Shown here: positions 13,915 to 24,800 of the stretch, in pieces
How positions within the stretch are numbered: the first letter of the stretch is position 1
How the letters are laid out: each line of letters starts with the position of its first letter
Assembly (NCBI GenBank): GCA_963681505.1
Contig: OY811976.1
Span: 6,885,234 to 6,949,233, forward strand
From: Eunapius fragilis
Lineage: Eukaryota > Porifera > Demospongiae > Spongillida > Spongillidae
DNA: 64,000 bases
Direction of reading: 5' to 3'
Made by a program: the position numbers and the translations under genes
Notes under the pieces: generated by a model
The model's input: the letters and a program-made list of their open reading frames with translations, nothing else
The model's database searches: none
What the model was told of the DNA's origin: nothing

Positions 13915-14305
13915 CACACCCACACACACGCACAACGCGACAGTTCAGAATGTAACACGTCTCACGTTGCAGCGCTTTGCGGTGGACCCCCCGCGCTACA
14001 TGTATTTCGTTGTAATAATTTGCTACACTAATGGCACGCACAGAAGAGACCACTAGAGGCGAACACCACGCGACTAACGGCAAGATTTTGGCTCGTGAGA
14101 ATTGAACCTCTCCCCGCTCCCATGGAACAAATTACCCGAACCTTTCCGTTCAGGTCCAGTTCGTCCGCTTACCTAAGCCAGTTGACTCCTGCCTGTCCAT
14201 TGAAATATGGTTTTCTAACCCAGTGCACTCGAGCGTCCCCGGGGTACTGGAACAGCGCTTCGCTTCCAGCTTATCGACGTCTCCTCTACTATCGGCCGTA
14301 GCCAT
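2383..14305 (-). CDS. Multi-spectrin-repeat protein, split gene, partial (continues beyond window start)
   Basis: Exons in transcript order: 14173-14305 (possible first exon, ATG at 14305, donor GTAAGC), [200-N gap], 13282-13533 (partial), 12393-12515, 9636-9830, 8564-8911, 7998-8120, 4137-4328, 3116-3472, 2383-2736. From 13282 onward every junction is phase 0 with GT/AG ends, and the joined frame stays open. The product is helical, with the heptad-like pattern and Trp positions of spectrin repeats. Examples are [16 protein letters not shown] joined to [12 protein letters not shown], and [17 protein letters not shown] joined to [12 protein letters not shown], both typical of the end of one repeat running into the next. 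No catalytic domain is visible. Trio/Kalirin, SESTD1 and CCDC141 are families with such repeats, but I cannot choose between them. The role is inferred to be scaffold or cytoskeletal adaptor. The link of the 14173-14305 exon to this gene is a guess, because the gap hides the next exon and its phase (1) differs from the others. Confidence 0.7.
3537..4030. repeat. 25-bp minisatellite (TGACCTAATATGGTCACCCC), degenerating leftmost to rightmost
   Basis: Regular copies at 3537-3690, then diverged ones to about 4030. It lies in the intron between the spectrin exons 4137-4328 and 3116-3472. Confidence 0.9.
4950..5145. repeat. CA/CACG microsatellite
   Basis: Compound (CA)n with ACATACATGT interruptions, in the same intron as the arrays at 5230-7990. 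Confidence 0.9.
5230..5860. repeat. 27-bp minisatellite
   Basis: Unit ACCTCTAGGTGTGTGTCAGG plus CTATGGG, about 23 copies with GGAGC/GGTAC variants. The multiple-of-three length explains the open frames. Confidence 0.95.
6345..6510. repeat. 22-bp repeat based on ATCACATG
   Basis: Alternating ATCACATGTGC and ATCACATGAGT halves, about 7 copies. Confidence 0.85.
6620..7335. repeat. 16-bp minisatellite
   Basis: Unit GAGCTGACCCTCTGGA with CTTAGGA and CTGAAGA variants, about 44 copies. Confidence 0.95.
7545..7995. repeat. ~42-bp minisatellite ending at a splice donor
   Basis: Units contain CCCAAGTACTGATCAGTACC and CTCACTCACACCAACACC. The last copy's CACCTTACCAC is itself the donor (GTAAGG on the minus strand) of the exon 7998-8120. 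Confidence 0.9.
8168..8230. repeat. (CA)n microsatellite
   Basis: Pure CA tract in the intron between the spectrin exons 8564-8911 and 7998-8120. Confidence 0.9.
9010..9475. repeat. GGAGGT/GGTGGA-rich low-complexity tract
   Basis: Purine-rich triplet-based repeat. The poly-Gly, poly-Glu and poly-Ser frames it produces on either strand are artefacts. Intronic to the spectrin-repeat gene. Confidence 0.95.
10030..10960. repeat. 30-bp minisatellite
   Basis: About 31 copies of AGGTGACTAGTACCCTCAGT plus TGTGTGGGCA with GGACA and CTGGG variants. Intronic. Confidence 0.95.
11238..11775. repeat. 13-bp minisatellite GGGTTGAGGGATG
   Basis: About 40 copies with GGGAGGGTTGTG variants. Intronic to the spectrin-repeat gene. 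Confidence 0.95.
11930..12140. repeat. (GT)n and (CA)n tracts 60-70 bp apart, facing each other
   Basis: GT tract at 11930-11990 and CA tract at 12100-12132. They could pair as a hairpin. Confidence 0.85.
12905..13040. repeat. 24-bp minisatellite
   Basis: About six copies of GGCACCATGGCAAGGTGTCA plus CAAT, preceded by a poly-G run at 12848-12874. Confidence 0.9.
13085..13280. repeat. CA/CACG microsatellite abutting a splice donor
   Basis: Compound CA tract ending at the donor (GTCTGTGCG on the minus strand) of the exon that ends at 13282. Confidence 0.9.
13534..13733. other. Assembly gap, 200 N
   Basis: Exactly 200 unknown bases, probably a placeholder length. It cuts through an exon of the spectrin-repeat gene. 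Confidence 1.
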
Positions 14306-14544
14306 TCCAGACCCGAAGACTCGCGCAAACACAACAAAGAGCCAACACTATTGTAGCCGTAGAACAAACTAACACACGCTGTTTGCAGCAGAACTCCTTC
14401 ACAACATGATTAACGCAGGTAGTAGCGTTAATTAATTATTCCCGCATTCTTGCATCAATTAATTATGTCGCACAAAAAAGGATAAAATATTGGCAGTACA
14501 AATGTGGCGGGTGTTTGCTGTGATGACTCCAGGAGCGGGCGTAC

Positions 14545-17500
14545 CTAAGAGGGCTTCACTTTGATTCGCTTAGCCGGCTTCATAAACGGATTTTCAAATG
14601 GCTCGCCGTTCCCGTGTGCATTGACCGGACTGAGGGGCGTGTCATCAGCATCCCCTCCTCCCCCACCACGGATTCCCACCTGGTCCCCATCTTCCACCAG
14701 GGAGTCTTCGTTCTGAGATGACGACATGATGGCGGGCTCCAGCTGGTCTTCTGGGGAGGGGATGAGGGCCTGGAGATAGGCAGGTGCTGTGGGTACTGCG
14801 TTGACAATCACTATTTGGGAGAGAAGGGAAGGTGTGAAGAAGGGTAGTGTGACAGTGGGGGGTAGGGCATAAGGTGTGAAGGGATAGTATGTTTGATGGT
14901 GGGGATTGGGTGTGAGCAAACGTCCCATGTTAGGAATAAGGGTTAGTACATACAAGTGTGGAATGGTGGGGGTGATGGTACACGGTATGAGAAATGAGGC
15001 GGGCAACATGTAAGAATGAAAATGGAGGTACAGAGGAAAAAGATGGAGAGGGAGATGGTACATGCATTGAAGACTAAGAATGAGGAGGTGGGTGAGGATG
15101 TAAGAGGCTATGAATGAGGTGGGTGAGGAGGTAAGAGATTAAGAATGAGGAGATGGGTGAGGATGTAAGAGGCTAAGAATGAAGGCTAAGAATGAAGAGG
15201 TGGGTGAGGATGTAAAAGGCTAAGAATGAGGTGGGTGAGGAGGTAAGAGATTAAGAATGAGGAGGTGGGTGAGGAGGTAGGAGGTTAAGAATGAGGAGGT
15301 GGGTGAGGCTAAGAATGAGAAGGTGGGTGAGGCTAAGAATGAAGAGGTAAGAGGCTAAGAATGAGGAGGTGGGTGAGTAGGCAGGAGGCTAAGAATGAGG
15401 AGGTGGGTGAGGAGGTAGGAGGTTAAGAATGAGGAGGTGGGTGAGGAGGTAGGAGGTTAAGAATGAGGAGGTGGGTGAGGAGGTAAGAGATTAAGAATGA
15501 GGAGGTGGGTGAGGAAGTAAGAGGCTAAGAATAAGGAGGTGGGTGAGGAGGTAAGAGATTAAGAATGAGGAGGTGGGTGAGGAAGTAAGAGGCTAAGAAT
15601 AAGGAGGTGGGTGAGGAGGTAAGAGGCTAAGAATGAGGAGGTGGGTGAGGAGGTAAGAGGCTAAGAATGAGGAGGTGGGTGAGGAGGTAAGAGGCTAAGA
15701 ATGAGGAGGGGGAGAGTGACAACAGCAGAGTACAGTGAAGAGGTGGATGTGACAGTGTGAGTGGCATACATGCACACCCCTAAAGCTGAAGTCTAAAATA
15801 GTAGTTCGTACAACTGCTCAAACGATGCTGCTTCTACAAAGCAGAACAGAACTGGACAACAAAGATGGGTGACTAGTGTAATTAGGTTTGACTCATAGTG
15901 CAAAACTCTTAGTGCAAGACGCACCAAGTGCCAGTACGTCGCACAACAAAAAGGGAGCTCCCTTTGTTTTTCATCCACCCATCCATTTGTGCATGTCAAC
16001 TGAGAGCGCCTGATGTACCCCCCCATAGGTGTGACCGCTACACCATCCTCACATCAGTGCACACTACTTGTGTGGATGTACCCCCCCATAGGTGTGACCG
16101 CTACACCATCCTCACATCAATGTACACTACTATTGTGTGGATGTACCCCCCCATAGGTGTGACCGCTACACCATCCTCACATCAGTGCACACTACTATTG
16201 TGTGGATGTACCCCCCCATAGGTGTGACCGCTACACCATCCTCACATCAATGTACACTACTTGTGTGGATGTACCCCCAAGCGCCCCCCCAAGGATTAAG
16301 CAAAATACTGCAACACAAGAAGTTGTGTAGGAGGCTTCGCATAGCTTACAGCCACCCAACCTGATCATTGCATATTATGTGACAGGGTCACAATGCGATT
16401 CAATGCAATTGGTTTTCCTTCGGTTACACGCATACCCCCTCATCGTATGCCGTGTGGGGTCCCTGACAACCAACACTCATACCTCCACATATGGGGGTAC
16501 CTGATAACTCCCACATGTGGGGGTCACTGACAACCAACAGGTTGCCTCGTGGAGGTTGCACTGTGGGGTGTGGTCATCACAAACACATTGGAGGCGGACA
16601 AAGCTAATCTACATGTAGTAGAAACAAAAAATAATAATAATAATAATAATAACCTATTTCCCCTGTGGTCATGTGTAAAGACTACTGACTGCAGTGGTCC
16701 TAACTGATATACTTGGACCAAATGGATGCTGGGAAACGTCCCAAACCCAAACCTGCAATTGGTGGAGAATTCACCACCGTAAGCATACCTCAGAGTGGGG
16801 GGGGGTGTAACAACAAGAACGCTGCAAAGGTAAGCTTTAAACGACACACAAGAAAACCAGTCAACAGAAACACACTCTTCTAAGTACTCGTATTCCTCCT
16901 CCTCCCCCTCCCCTCCCCTCCCCTCCCCTCATCTCCCTTTCTTTTGGCATTACACAGGGTGCTGGAACTTTGGGCGACTCGATAAGACAGGCTTCCACCC
17001 CTACCCCTCAATGACTCGAGACATTTTAAGCATATCCAACATGCCTTCAATCCAAACAAAACTACACAACAAAATAACTGACATAGTTCATTCAACTAGT
17101 CTACATTAGCCAGATATTCCACTTCACATGCAATTACTAGAATGGTTAAACATGTAAACACAATGTACACGTGTACCTTCATCATATACATACATACATA
17201 CATACATACATACATACATACATACATACATACATACATACATACATACATACATGCATCATACATACATACATGTACACACATACATGCATACATGCAT
17301 ACATGCATACATGCATACATACATACATACATACATACATACATACATGTACACACATACATGCATACATGCATACATGCATACATACATACATACATAC
17401 ATACATACATACATACATACATACATACATACATACATACATACATACATACATACATACATACATACATGTACATACACACCATACATACATATGCACA

Positions 17501-20500
17501 CACACAATATACTATCGCCATGATGAGGCTGCAGCGCTAAGTTGTAACTCTAACCTGTAAACAGTCCGGTGGGGTCTGAATCTCCAGCCACAGGTCTGGA
17601 ATCCCTGGTCTTTGACAGCAGCTTGGAGAGGCCCCTGCAGCTGCTCCTCCTGTGCACTGCCAGCTTCTCTCTCACAGACTTGTAGTCCACATTGGGAGCT
17701 GTGAAGGTCTGGGGAAAGATGATACACATTTCGGGGGGGCTGGGGACAAGATGATAACACTGGGGGGGGGGGGGGGGGGGGGGCTGTGAAGGTCTGGGGA
17801 CAAGATGATAAACACTGGGGGGCTGTGAAGGTCTGGGGACAATAAAAACATTGTGGCTATGAAGGTCTTGGGACGATGGTGTGGAGGACAAACATTGGGG
17901 AGAGGGGTGGCTGTGGAGGACAAACAAGAATGCACATGTATGCATAATGAATTTTGCAGCAGCCTGACAAGCTAACTTGTGCTTATGGTCTGAACTGACC
18001 ACAAGTGTTCTCAATTCAGGAAATATCACAGCAAACAGTTGTGGAATGTGTTAATTCTTTACATAGTCAGTGTGCTTTAAGCGTGAGGGTGTACGATGGT
18101 GGTACTGTTCAAGAATGGTTGTAATGTGAGGTATAATGTGAAGATTGTGCACTTGTGGTACTGTGAAGGTGTGACTGGAGGTTCTGTGAGGGTGTACACT
18201 GGTGGTAATGTGGTGAGGAAGTGAGGGTATGCACTGGTGGTAATGTGATGTGGATGTGAAGGTATGCACTGGTGGTAATGTGGTGAGAATGTGAAGGTAT
18301 GCACTGGTGGTAATGTGAAGGTTTACATCACACACAAATGTACCTCTATCAACTTCAAAATAAGCTGACGATACTAAAAACAGTTGGTCTATTTGGGTAG
18401 GGCTGAAGGTCTCTTAGGACTTAGGGGTGGGGCTGAAGGCCCTTCAGGACTTAGGGGTGGGCTGAAGATTCTTTAGGACTTAGGGTGGGGCTGAAGGTCC
18501 CTTAGAACTTATGGGTGCGGCTGAAGGTCCTTTAGGATTTAGGGGTGGGGCTGAAGTCTGTTAGGACTTAGGGGTGGGGTTGAAGATCTTTAAGGCTTAG
18601 GGGTGGGGCTGAAGGTCCTTTAGGACTTAGGGGAGGGGCTGAAGATCCCTTACATCATAGGCCTACAATCCTAATCCCACGGACAATGTAATATCTTACC
18701 CTGACCCAGGCTTTTAAAGCACTTCCACTTCTCTCAGTATTTCTACATCCACCTCAGGCACCTTCCCTACACCCACACAAATCATCATGAGACTTACGGG
18801 TGTCCTGATGTACGTGTGAGGATCAGGGAACAAGGGCAGGTAGCTGGGAATGTGAGGTGGGTGTGGCACCTTCCCACCCACCTGCAGACACTTGGGCTGG
18901 GTCTGAGGGAACGTCCTAGGTTCTATAGGGGGAGGGGAGGAGGAGACAGTGAGGAGAGAGAGGAGGGAGAGAAGTCAAGGAATAATGATGATCAACGGTG
19001 CACTAAGCAATAAATTCTACCCATAGAGAAACGGTGTGGTATGATGTGCTTAAAATAGTAAGGCAATAGCATTAATCCTTTTTAAGTTACAGTGATTCAG
19101 ATAGAGTGAGACGCAATCCTTGTGTGAACTGCCCCATATGATGTCTGCAACATTGTTTTAATTTCAAGATTTCAAATTTATGTTATGGCCTGGAAGACTA
19201 TCCCCTACAAAACGGTTTTAACGCACTTAGGATCAAAGTATCAGCTGTCAGGGACTTGCAAGGTACTGGATTATTATCTTAGCCACACAAGCATTTCTCT
19301 TCTTTACCATGCCCTGAAAAAGTACACTAGACCCCTACACTAGGCCCCTACACAAGGCCCATTACACTAGACCCCTACACTAGGCCCCTACACAAGGCCC
19401 ATTACACTAGACCCCTACACTAGGCCCCTACACTAGGCCCATTACACTAGACCCCTACACTAGGCCCCTACACTAGGCCCATTACACTAGACCCCTACAC
19501 TAGGCCCCTACACTAGGCCCATTACACTAGACTCCTATATACTTTCCCCAATGATATATGGAACAAAAAAAACATCCCCACCATTTTACAATCAGCCACG
19601 ATGTACTCCACAAAACAATTTCCCAAATCAAATTGCTCTCAAATTCGATTGCTCTCAAATTCGATCTGTTATCGTGAGAAGCATATACTTGATTAGCCAT
19701 GTAATTCAAACAATTCTTAACAATTCTTATCCGTCATTTTGCACATTGAAGATGCATGTAAGAAACACATTTTAAAGGACTACCGACACTCTGATAATGT
19801 TTAAAGATCTATGAAGACTATATTATGTATTCAAATATGAAATCTTCTGTTCTTCCCACCTAAGCATCCTGCACCTTGGTCCCAAACTATGGGTGGTATA
19901 AATTTCCTTCTTGAGGCTTAAATGATCACTCGTTACCCCTGGGGAACGAATGTTCCCCAGGGGTAAGCACATTGATGGTTTCATTTCCAGTGTGCTACAA
20001 GTAATAGATCCATTAATTGGGCCGTGATAAACACAACTCTTGCCTTTCTCTGCCTGCACTCTTTCATAATCTTCGACATTGCGTTCGTCACCGTTATTTA
20101 ATCTATTCTCTGTTGAAATGGCGGCGGGTTTGATCATTGGAAATCATCGGGCAAGGGGAAAATACAGAAGCTTGGGAAACAGGCTTCAAAATATGAAATG
20201 TGCGATGAAGTAGTATAGGAAAGATACGAACACGCCCCGTTACAAAGCCGGTGGTTAGTAAGAAGGGACAAGCCACTAAAGCATGTAATGTGTGCAGCCT
20301 CACCCACAAGGCCCATAACATAGCTCAAGAGAAAGATCTGTACGGCAGCACAAATAACGAACCTTCAGACGCAGACGAGGCTCCAGATGTCGATGACGCC
20401 GATTCCATGATTTAGCTTATCGAGCCCTTCATACTGATGGTCAGAGCATCAGTCATTGGCAATTTACAGAAATAGTTGGCACTTGCTCTCATGCTGAACA

Positions 20501-21525
20501 GTTTTGGTGATTCGATTTTCACTACTTCAAGCCTCTGATCACACTGGAGCGGCACACAAGTACTTGGTATGTGTTCATAGTTTCAAAGAAGAGAACAATG
20601 GATATTGCTACTTTGCGACATGCAATTGGCCAATGGGATGGCTTTGTTGTAACTGCCTGTGGGATGCGGTCAGAAAGAGGATCCCCACGTACGGACGGTA
20701 TCAGGAACATGGAATTCCAAACTCTGAATAAGACGCTTTCAGTTCTAATCACTACAATGTGTATTTCAACCATTTTTCAAAAACTTGATTATCGGGACCA
20801 TGGTTACGTAACCCCTGGGGCAGATAAACATTAGGGTCATATTCAAAAGGTGCTTTTTTTAGTTTTTTAAGACATAACTTATGGGTGGTGAAGAAATTAA
20901 TTCAACCCATAACTAAAAACGGACAACTAGATTATGAAAAATTCAATTACACAGGTGTTCAAGTTCCAAGGTTTTGGCAGCCAAAATCTTGTTTTGCTGG
21001 GCATACATATAATCCCTCATACACATAATCCCTCCCCTCATACAAAATCCCTTGCAAACATGCATGCAAAGTTAACGTACGTCTGGGCAAATTTCTCCGC
21101 TGTGGCCGTCTCGAGTAGTCCGCTAAGGACTTAACGTCTGCTCCTGGGGTGAAGGCAGTTGCGGGTTTAGTATATCGCCCTGCTAATAATGACCATTGCA
21201 GTATATGCCCAGTACTCACCGCATTCCATCAGGGCTATCTGAACGTCTGACAGTGTTGGCTCATTTCGCTGGGCAAGCTCACAATATGTTCTTGTCATGC
21301 GTCCAATTTCTGTTATATCTACAACCAAACAATACAATAATAACAATTGCAACATTGAGGTATTCTAATAAAAGCACAGCAGCTGCACCTACAACTTTGC
21401 ATCATCTCCGTTAGAGCGCCTATGGCATCCTTTTCCGCACTCAAAAAGCCAGCTTCTACGCAAAGTGCAGACACGGCTGTCTGTAGTGCCTTTCTCCGGG
21501 CCTGTTCAAAACTCTCGTCGCCCAT
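14545..21525 (-). CDS. TAF8: TFIID subunit 8 (TAF8), five exons, complete
   Basis: Exons: 21393-21525, 21220-21318, 18798-18922, 17555-17708 and 14545-14810. Phases fit at every junction, giving 777 nt (258 codons plus stop); the human protein is about 310 aa. Residues about 8-80 form the histone-fold domain (ALQTAVSALCVEAGFLSAEK, LTEMMQSYITEIGR, TLSDVQIALMECG). TAF8 uses this domain to pair with TAF10. Exon 3 carries the family hallmark PHPPHIPSYLPLFPDPHTYI (TAF8 C-terminal/proline-rich domain). Exon 4 has DYKSVREKLAVHRRS followed by LSKLLSKT. Exon 5 has PAYLQALIP and ends ENPFMKPAKRIKVKPS, like the basic nuclear-localisation tail of vertebrate TAF8. Known family role: assembly of the TFIID transcription factor. 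The start is the first in-frame ATG, and it leaves 73 bp to the divergent COPS8 start. Introns 2-4 hold several minisatellites. Confidence 0.93.
15065..15715. repeat. 34-bp minisatellite in TAF8 intron 4
   Basis: Units built from GAGGAGGTGGGTGAGGAGGT plus AAGAGGCTAAGAAT, about 19 copies with deletions. Confidence 0.93.
16010..16280. repeat. ~63-bp repeat, about four copies, TAF8 intron 4
   Basis: Each unit holds CCCCCCATAGGTGTGACCGC and CACCATCCTCACATCA. Confidence 0.9.
17186..17480. repeat. (ACAT)n microsatellite, TAF8 intron 4
   Basis: Tetranucleotide tract with ACATGC and TGTACACAC interruptions. Starts 75 bp 3' of the exon 17555-17708 in transcript order. Confidence 0.95.
18060..18660. 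repeat. Two adjoining minisatellites in TAF8 intron 3
   Basis: About 36-bp units with TATGCACTGGTGGTAATGTG (18080-18325), then about 30-bp units with GGGGTGGGGCTGAAGGTCC (18385-18660). Confidence 0.9.
19325..19535. repeat. 40-bp minisatellite in TAF8 intron 2
   Basis: About five copies of ATTACACTAGACCCCTACAC plus a second half TAGGCCCCTACACTAGGCCC. Confidence 0.93.
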
Positions 21526-21598
21526 CCTTTCGAAACTGCATGTAAACAAAACTATACGATCACGTGGGAAGAGCTCATTAAAAATATTTAAAAAAAAT
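21526..21598. promoter_or_regulatory. Shared divergent promoter of TAF8 and COPS8
   Basis: Only 73 bp separate the two start codons on opposite strands. The stretch holds a palindromic CACGTG E-box at 21561-21566 and an A-rich tract next to the COPS8 ATG. Both UTRs must be very short or trans-spliced. The promoter function is inferred from position. Confidence 0.6.
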
Positions 21599-21801
21599 AT
21601 GGAGGATCTTCTGAAGTGTGGCGACTATGCTGGGTTGGCTGTTTACTGCGAGCAGCAAGAACTGAAGGTAATCAGCAAGTGTATGTAAATAATTTTGGGG
21701 CATCGCAATGTTGCCCGTTGACCAAGTCTCACGCACACACACACATACACACACACACACACACACACGCACGCACACATACATACACGCACGCACACAC
21801 A

Positions 21802-21841
<40 letters not shown>

Positions 21842-24800
21842 CGCCTGGCGGTGTTGCCACAGTAGACATATACGGCACGCTGATAGGCGTTTACCTTCTC
21901 CAGAACGAGCTGTACGTTCAGTGTGCGGGTTAGACAACTCGGGTCAAAAATTGATCCCTCCTTTAGAGACCACGCGAAACTTCTGTGGCAGAGAATCCCG
22001 AAGACGATCAAACAGAGCAACGGGGAGATAGGGGACCTCTGGGAAATAGGCAAGAAGCTGTGGCAGCGAGAGTTTGCCGCCGTCTACCCGCTAGCTTTAA
22101 ATGCCACTTGGCCGCCGTACCTCGTTCCCATCATTACTGACCTCGTCGGTATGTGGAGGGAGGAAGGGGGTGGGGCGCTCTCGTACTCTAGTGCTAATGA
22201 TAAGAATCTAACCTTGACCTGACACTTTGTGTCAGGTCATGACAATATTGGTCGGACAGTTTATATTTTTTGGTTGGACATATTTTTAATGTAAAGATAT
22301 TTTAAAGGGCTTTAGCAATTGGAGCATATTCCGTTACTGGAACAAACTGGTTCTTTTTGTAGAGCACCATAGATGTTCGGTGTGTCACAGATGATGTGTG
22401 CTCTTCATAAGCTGATGCTTTCAAATTGCTACAACCATCTATAAAAGCATGACTCAAGTTTCTCATTCCGATGAGCTTCGCTTCATACATTGCACATACT
22501 CTGCATTGTAAAGTTGGCAGCATTATTGCGGTCGAGCCACTCGTACGAAAGCCATGTTGCTGTTGCCAGCTTCTTTTTCATTTTCGGCTATCCACTTTTG
22601 TACAGTATAAATAGACAGACTTTTTTTTTGCTGCCTTTGTCGCTGGAACACCTTCAACACTACCATCTGCCACCCGTTTACCAGACATCTTATCCGCGCA
22701 TGCTCACAATTGATCGGTCAAATGTCGTAATTGATCGGAAAATGTCCGACGTCCGACCGTTATCATAAGCACTGTACTCATACCAACACTTTTGTCACCA
22801 AAAGCATGAGTGTCGCACTTTGCACCTGTCTAGTTTCAGCTTATCAAAACCAATAGGGGACAATATTATAGAACCTCATTTTAACATGTTACAAAAGTTT
22901 GACAGAGTTCGAAACAAGTTTCACCACATCTTTAGTACTAACCCTGGCTGGGGTGAGTGTGAATGAGTTCCTTAATCGACAATATATCTTAGCTGCAAAA
23001 AGCCGGCTAGCACAAGTTATCATGGGTGAACACTTTACCCTCACAATAACATCTTCTACGTACCCTGATGTGGTATGCCCTCATTGTAACATCTTCTACG
23101 TACCCCTGGTATGATCTGCCCTCATTCCTTCAATAGCTAGAGTAAGGTCCAGAGTGATGAATCTGGTGGGGAAGGCATATTCAAGCATCAGCTTAGCTGA
23201 CCTCTGTACACTTCTGGGACAAACTGAACAGGAGGTCAAATTAGGTGAGTATGTGTATTTTATGTGTTATCTGTGGGCTTGTTTTTTCATTCTGTATATA
23301 TATATATATTTATGTGTATACTTAACACCGGGTTTACGTAAGACGCGGGGAAATCTTGATTATTTTGGGGATATTCAGAAACTGAAAAATTCCCTCTGAA
23401 TGGAGTTGTTGCTTCATAATGCAGCATCTGCTATTACATGTACAAGCATTTTGATAGTCAATGGGTATTTACGACAGCCTTGGGGACAATTGCCTTGGTC
23501 AAAAAAGGCCCGCAATGTCGGACAACCTAGCTAACGGGCCGCGGCAGGTGCACTTTTTTTCTAAGCAATCCCAGATCAGTCTTACAAGTTCATAATATAC
23601 TATTGGTGGTATTTGTAAAGAAAATGCATTTGAAACTGTTTCTGTACCTCTGCCTTTTCGTTTGGCTGATTTAGTAAAGAATCGATATATGTTAAACCGC
23701 TAATTAGACTACGCCCACACGCGGATGTGCTTCATATTGCATGCTGTTTGATGTACATGTACAGAAAATAAGCTCCTACATGTATATCAGAGTGTTTCGA
23801 GCCAATGGTTTGATAATGTGTTGGCAGGAGTGAGAGTTCTGCAAAAATTGATAGGGCATGGGGATGCATATGCATGTAATAGCAATGGTTGTTAGAAATG
23901 TAGGCCCCCCCCCCCCCCCCGCCCAACTTTCATATCAAGCTGTAGCATTCCAATGAAGAGGTGGCAAGGGGTTGTTGTTTCTCTTCCCTGTCCCCATCCC
24001 CCCCTTCCCACTTTTCCCTGTGGACTTTAATTTCAATTGCCCCCAGCTGTGGGAACAGTACCAGGGACAGCTGTGGGAACAGTACCAGGGACAGCTGTGG
24101 AACAGTACCAGGGACAGCTATGGGAACAGTAGCAGGGACAGCTATGGGAACAGTATCAGGGACAGTTGTGGGAACATTATCAGGGACAGCTGTGGGAACA
24201 GTAGCAGGGACAGCTGTGGAACAGTACCAGGGACAGCTGTAGGAACAGTACCAGGGACAGCTGTGGGAACAGTACCAGGGACAGCTGTGGGAACAGTACC
24301 AGGGACAGCTGTGGGAACAGTACCAGGGACAGCTGTAGGAACAGTACCAGGGACAGCTATGGGAACAGTAGCAGGGACAGCTATGGGAACAGTATCAGGG
24401 ACAGTTGTGGGAACATTAGCAGGGACAGCTGTGGGAACAGTACCAGGGACAGCTGTAGGAACAGTACCAGGGACAGCTATGGGAACAGTACCAGGGACAG
24501 CTGTAGGAACAGTACCAGGGACAGCTATGGGAACAGTACCAGGGACAGCTGTACATGTAGGAACAGTACCAGGGACAGCTGTGGGAACATTAGCAGGGAC
24601 AGCTGTGGAACAGTACCAGGGACAGCTGTGGAACAGTACCAGGGACAGCTGTGGGAACAGTACCAGGGACAGCTGTGGGAACATTACCAGGGACAGCTGT
24701 GGGAACAGTACCAGGGACAGCTGTGGGAACAGTACCAGGGACAGCTGTGGGAACATTAGCAGGGACAGCTGTGGAACAGTACCAGGGACAGCTGTAGGAA

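Noticed and set aside
14080-14160. Possible tRNA on the minus strand (GGTTCAATTCTC resembling a T-arm)
   Set aside because: No matching acceptor stem or anticodon arm could be folded at the expected distance.
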